Positions 18,911 to 20,872 of a stretch of DNA of 20,872 bases are shown here, one piece after another. Both the position numbers and the translations under genes were made by a program. Source of the stretch: JANNXY01 sp964472605 (GTDB lineage Bacteria > Patescibacteriota > Minisyncoccia > Phycocordibacterales > CAIZIN01); assembly GCA_964472605.1 (NCBI GenBank), contig CAYYLG010000012.1, positions 1 to 20,872 on the forward strand, in the 5' to 3' direction. The notes beneath the pieces were generated by a model that worked only from the letters and a program-made list of their open reading frames with translations, was not told the DNA's origin and did not search any database. Numbering within the stretch: the first letter of the stretch is position 1; every line of letters starts with the position of its first letter.

Positions 18911-20872
18911 CTATCTAGAACCCCTCAGTTTATCTATATATTCTATGGTTTTTTGACCAAATATACCTTCAAATTTTTGACTATTTCCTTCTCCCAATAT
19001 ACCTACTCTGTGTACCTCTTGGAAAGCTTTTAATGCCTCTCTGGTACCTGCACCAAACCTCTCTGTCTCATTACCAAGTGAACCTGGACCTGCTTTTGCT
19101 ACATGGAAACCTTCTTCATTTAAGAACTTTTGTAATTCCTTTACATCTGGATCCACATCTCCAGTCTTTAGCACTTTTGTGAATTTATATAAGTTAATAT
19201 TTTGTCTTCTTAGTGGTACTACTTGAGTATTGTTGCTTGCAACAGCGCTTACCACCTCCATTGTAACCGGGTCTAGATTACCACTTGGTCTACTTACTCC
19301 AACTGGATCAAGTATGAAATCTTTATACGCTTCCTGGAATCTCATAAGAGCAGCTCTTGTGGCACGTCCAAAGAAATTTGTCTCCTTAAGTGGTGCACCA
19401 TCTTGACCCAACCTTACAAAGAAGCCAAGGCTGTTTAAGAACTTCTGCAAATCAAGAACGTCTTCACCTCTCTCTCCACCACCAAGTGCCCTACTCAATG
19501 TGTTTAGTATTGAACTACTACCACCAACAGACACAAAACGATTTGCTCTACTACCAGTAGTTCTTGGTTCATCATCTGGCTCAGGCTCTGGCTCTGGAGT
19601 AGTAGATTCGTCAGCTGTAGTAAATGTGCCATCACTACCATTTGTTCTATTACCAATCTCATCCACAGTTACAATTCTATAATGATACGTAGTGCTTGTT
19701 GCCAAACCACTTATCACTCTCGAATGTGATGTAACGAGTGAAGATGAGTATGTCGATGATGCTGTATAGCTTGAGGTAGAACCGTATTCAACAAGTGAAT
19801 CAGCACTTTCATCTGTATTCCAGGTTATGGTAGCTGTTGTTGCTGTAGTTGTAGATGATTCACTTGAGATCACGGGTCCATCATTATCTATTGTTACAGA
19901 GACTCCAGTAGATGTTGCCACATTTCCTGCCGCATCTCTTGCCACCGACCTAAATGTATATGATCCAGAATTCACAGATGTTGTATCGAAGGAAACATAG
20001 TATGGCGAAGACGTATCTTCAGAACCAATTAGGGTACTGTCTATATAGAACTTCACGCCAGAAACTACTATATTATCTGAAGCTGATGATGATGCTGTTA
20101 TGGTTCCAGAGACTGTAGATCCATTTGTTGGGTAGGACATGCTTACAGTTGGTGCAGTGCCATCAGTTGTTGTAAATGTATAATCAGATGATGTTGTGGT
20201 GTTACCTGCAGTATCGGTGCTAACAACCTGGAAATGATACAAGGTTCCTTCTGACAATCCGCTCAATGAATATGCATGGCTTGTAGTAGTAGAGTTTGAA
20301 GTTGATGTTGATCCATAAGAAACTGTTGTGCCGTATCTCAATGTTGATGTAGCGCCTTCATTTGTTGTCCAAGAAATATTTGCTGTGGTAGCACCAGTAG
20401 ATGATGCAACAGAAGATATGGATGGAGAAGTTGTATCAACTGTTATAGTAGTTGTAGCAGATGCTGTAGAAAGGTTTCCAGCTAAATCCATTTCTTTAAT
20501 TGTTATAGATCTACCCCCCGCTGTTACAGACAATGGAGTTGTTACACTATATGCCTCACTAATACAAATACTATATGTTGATACTGATCCATCGATATAT
20601 AGATACACCCAACTTCCAGCTGAACATGAGCCTGTAAACGTTGGTGTTGTATCCCTGGTTATATTATCTGTTGATGATAGACCTGTATCACTAGAAGCAA
20701 TAAGGTCAGGCAAACCAGAGACTGTGGGTGCAGTTGTATCTATAATTAAACTTACAGAATTAGATGATTGTGACAAAGCCTCACCTTCTGACTGAGCCTT
20801 GGCTGTAATAGAATAGGTACCCTGCAACAAAGTTCCAAATGAATAGCTCCAGTTACCATCTATATCTGCAGT
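18911..20872 (-). CDS. Large surface protein with Ig-like, FN3 and two peptidoglycan-binding domains (C-terminal part)
   Basis: The frame is open to the right edge, so the N-terminus is missing and 653 residues are visible; the TTG near 20830 is not a real start. From the N-terminal side there is the end of an Ig-like repeat (DIDGNWSYSF, GTYSITAKA) and a second Ig-like domain (about 20450-20740). Next are an FN3-like domain (20200-20430; ANISWTTNE, GTLYHFQVVSTDTAGN), an Ig-like domain with PTNGSTVSG (19890-20160) and a second FN3-like domain (19610-19880; ATITWNTDESADSLVEYG). Then a Pro-Glu linker (PEPEPEPDDEP) and two peptidoglycan-binding domains (DVLDLQKFLNSLGFFV, about 19230-19480; DVKELQKFLNEEGFHV, 18911-19180) each with a 'FG..TR.AL..FQE' half. 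It is probably exported, holding the wall through its C-terminus and presenting Ig/FN3 arms outwards. Confidence 0.87.
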   Translation of the reverse strand, partial: TADIDGNWSYSFGTLLQGTYSITAKAQSEGEALSQSSNSVSLIIDTTAPTVSGLPDLIASSDTGLSSTDNITRDTTPTFTGSCSAGSWVYLYIDGSVSTYSICISEAYSVTTPLSVTAGGRSITIKEMDLAGNLSTASATTTITVDTTSPSISSVASSTGATTANISWTTNEGATSTLRYGTTVSYGSTSTSNSTTTSHAYSLSGLSEGTLYHFQVVSTDTAGNTTTSSDYTFTTTDGTAPTVSMSYPTNGSTVSGTITASSSASDNIVVSGVKFYIDSTLIGSEDTSSPYYVSFDTTSVNSGSYTFRSVARDAAGNVATSTGVSVTIDNDGPVISSESSTTTATTATITWNTDESADSLVEYGSTSSYTASSTYSSSLVTSHSRVISGLATSTTYHYRIVTVDEIGNRTNGSDGTFTTADESTTPEPEPEPDDEPRTTGSRANRFVSVGGSSSILNTLSRALGGGERGEDVLDLQKFLNSLGFFVRLGQDGAPLKETNFFGRATRAALMRFQEAYKDFILDPVGVSRPSGNLDPVTMEVVSAVASNNTQVVPLRRQNINLYKFTKVLKTGDVDPDVKELQKFLNEEGFHVAKAGPGSLGNETERFGAGTREALKAFQEVHRVGILGEGNSQKFEGIFGQKTIEYIDKLRGSR

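Noticed and set aside
20788..20830. Start codon (TTG) near the right edge for the Ig/FN3 protein
   Set aside because: The frame stays open to the window end with Ig-like sequence (DIDGNWSYSF) upstream of it, so the gene continues beyond the window.
1..20872. Alternative genetic code with TGA as glycine (SR1/Gracilibacteria)
   Set aside because: TGA is used as a stop at 697-699 and no conserved domain contains an in-frame TGA.
1..20872. CRISPR array, insertion sequences, rRNA or tRNA genes
   Set aside because: No regularly spaced repeats, transposase frames, terminal inverted repeats or RNA gene signatures were found; the only long direct repeat is the 55-bp assembly duplicate.

Overview
The window looks like a scaffold from an uncultivated Patescibacteria (CPR) bacterium, most likely Parcubacteria-like. 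The evidence is low GC, tight packing, many small membrane-anchored proteins of unknown function, secreted proteins with fibronectin/Ig, peptidoglycan-binding and S74 domains typical of these genomes, and almost no Shine-Dalgarno sites. TGA works as a stop (for example in the ATGA overlap at 697-700), so the recoded SR1/Gracilibacteria code does not apply. There are three runs of exactly 100 N (2222-2321, 13663-13762, 17872-17971). At least one is an assembly artefact inside a gene.

Positions 1-9084 are one long minus-strand series, read from right to left: a 1296-residue secreted fibre-like protein with an S74 autoprocessing domain, a membrane-anchored surface protein, two small anchored proteins, a Kef-type cation/H+ antiporter with a TrkA-N domain, another anchored protein, a two-helix membrane protein, a PH-domain membrane protein, and the start of an HlyD-like membrane-fusion protein. 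Very short gaps or overlaps link the first five genes, so the fibre and the surface protein are probably made together.

Positions 9100-11899 hold a plus-strand pair (secreted cytochrome b5 domain, then DoxX), a convergent fatty acid hydroxylase/sterol desaturase-like enzyme, and a plus-strand HI0933-family flavoprotein. Positions 11896-13536 hold a DEAD-box RNA helicase with a long leader that can form three consecutive hairpins. Its promoter is back to back with the promoter of a 71-residue orphan gene that has its own terminator.

Positions 13529-17864 hold a cupin gene broken by a false gap, a coiled-coil protein, a two-gene unit of unknown function with its own terminator, a hairpin-rich intergenic stretch, a LemA-TPM-NUDIX operon and a divergent small secreted protein. 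Positions 17972-20872 hold an M14 carboxypeptidase homologue that has lost key catalytic residues and the C-terminal part of a large Ig/FN3/peptidoglycan-binding surface protein that runs off the right edge.

The most general signal is a repeated promoter form: an extended -10 box (TGNTANNNT) sits 6-9 bases before ATG at six genes, which predicts leaderless mRNAs. The best candidates for undescribed biology are the helicase leader, the 5' hairpin of the fibre gene, the pseudo-carboxypeptidase, and the hairpin-rich stretch after the NUDIX gene.
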